This document shows positions 14,118 through 14,860 of a DNA stretch of 14,860 nt, in pieces (the stretch's first letter is position 1; the number at the start of each line of letters is the position of its first letter). The notes beneath the pieces were generated by a model. The model saw nothing but the letters and a program-made list of their open reading frames with translations, was not told where the DNA came from and did no database searches. The translations under genes were made by a program, and so were the position numbers. Source of the stretch: Bryobacterales bacterium (lineage in GTDB: Bacteria; Acidobacteriota; Terriglobia; Bryobacterales; Bryobacteraceae). The stretch spans positions 1-14,860 of the forward strand of contig PLMF01000223.1 of NCBI GenBank assembly GCA_003142355.1. The letters run 5' to 3'.

Positions 14118-14860
14118 ATGACCCGAAGAGAATGGCTCGCCATGATCAGTGCGGCGCCCCTGCTGAAGGCGGCGCCCGGCCCCGAACCCCCTGCCGCGCC
14201 CGTTTCCATCGCCCGCTGCGCCTCCTATGACGAGGACGTCACAGCTAGGCTGGCGGCGCTCTTCAACCAGTTGGGCGGAATCGATGGCCTGGTGCGCAAC
14301 AAGACGGTGACCGTCAAGCTCAACATGACCGGCAGCCCGGGGATTCGATTTCAGGGCCAGCCGCCCGGCGTGACGCACTACACCCATCCGAAGCTGGTGG
14401 GCGCCACCGCGTACCTGCTGGGCCGCGCCGGCGCGCGCCGCATCCGTTTTGTGGAAAGCCCCTGGGCCACCGCCGGACCCCTCGAAGACGTGATGCTCGA
14501 TTCCGGATGGAACGTGCGCGCCCTCGAATCGGCCGCGGCCGGCGTGGAATTCGAAAACACCAACGTTCTCGGGAAGAGTAAGGCCTACGCGCGGTTCAAG
14601 GTGCCGGGCAGCCCTTACATGTTCCCGGCCTACGACCTCAATCGCGCCTACGAGGATACGGATGTCTTCGTCAGCCTGGCGAAGCTCAAGAACCATGACA
14701 CCTGCGGCGTGACGCTTTCGCTCAAGAACTGCTTCGGGACTGCGCCGGCCTCGATTTACGGCGACGACGCGGGTGTCGACGAACCGAACGAGAGGCCGAC
14801 TTCGGGCCGCGAAGCGGTGCTGCACGAGGGCAAGCGCCAGCCGTCGAAATCCGCGCCGCC
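14118..14860 (+). CDS. DUF362-domain protein with Tat-type signal, 3'-truncated by window end
   Basis: ATG 14118 follows the previous stop by one base; the frame stays open to the window end (247 residues visible). The N-terminus MTRREWLAMISAAPLLKAAP has a twin-arginine RR motif and a short hydrophobic stretch, suggesting Tat export of a folded, perhaps metal-cofactor-bearing, protein. The rest follows DUF362: RCASYDEDVTARLAALFNQL, GGIDGLVRNKTVTVKLN, VGATAYLLGRAGARRI, ESPWATAGPLEDVMLDSGW, and the signature SLAKLKNHDTCGVTLSLKN followed by CFG. The biochemical role of the family is not established. The tight coupling with the upstream exported protein suggests a shared pathway. Confidence 0.88.
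   Translation, partial: MTRREWLAMISAAPLLKAAPGPEPPAAPVSIARCASYDEDVTARLAALFNQLGGIDGLVRNKTVTVKLNMTGSPGIRFQGQPPGVTHYTHPKLVGATAYLLGRAGARRIRFVESPWATAGPLEDVMLDSGWNVRALESAAAGVEFENTNVLGKSKAYARFKVPGSPYMFPAYDLNRAYEDTDVFVSLAKLKNHDTCGVTLSLKNCFGTAPASIYGDDAGVDEPNERPTSGREAVLHEGKRQPSKSAP

Noticed and set aside
12899..14209. Minus-strand ORF of 436 codons opposite the exported protein gene
   Set aside because: The plus strand has a signal peptide, plausible folds and tight coupling with the DUF362 gene; the antisense peptide has shadow-type composition (many His, Gly, Arg).

Overview
The window is GC-rich, densely coded bacterial chromosome. It carries an ECF sigma / anti-sigma / exported HEAT-repeat operon, an exported Tat-signal DUF362 protein, many small toxin-antitoxin (TA) modules and REP-like palindromes. 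This gene mix resembles soil Acidobacteria of the Solibacter/Bryobacter type, but that placement rests on gene style only; no rRNA or other firm taxonomic marker was seen.

Layout. (1) 1-1401: the 3' three quarters of lepA (elongation factor 4), cut by the window edge. (2) 1470-2635 (+): a compact compound TA operon, AF2212/DUF104-like antitoxin, MazF/PemK toxin, an N-terminally shortened FitA/VapB-like antitoxin, and a VapC PIN toxin. (3) 2677-2727: a REP-like palindrome between convergent genes that also supplies the last codons of the HEAT gene. (4) 6321-2701 (-): ECF sigma factor, zinc-binding anti-sigma factor, TPR/HEAT exported protein and HEAT exported protein, tightly spaced or overlapping by 4 nt. 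(5) 6322-6655: 334 bases with no clear gene. (6) 6656-7351 (+): VIT1/CCC1-family metal transporter. (7) 7352-7430: a perfect 28-bp inverted repeat, directly followed by an SNF2 ATPase gene and a SWIM zinc-finger gene (7435-10965). (8) 10980-12648: a second TA region holding the fused N-terminal stubs of two nucleotidyltransferase genes, a small conserved partner protein, a ParDE pair, and a Phd/VapC pair whose toxin appears internally shortened. (9) 12719-14860 (+): two exported proteins, one of unknown function with a possible trimerisation-like domain, and a DUF362 protein cut by the window end.

How the genes relate. The sigma/anti-sigma pair probably controls its own operon, including the two exported repeat proteins. 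The SNF2 ATPase and SWIM protein are 3 nt apart with a strong ribosome binding site between them and form the best candidate for a poorly characterised DNA- or chromatin-directed two-gene module. The two TA regions (four recognisable TA pairs plus relics) show repeated small deletions and look like an accessory zone with ongoing decay. No CRISPR array, complete insertion sequence, tRNA or rRNA was recognised.
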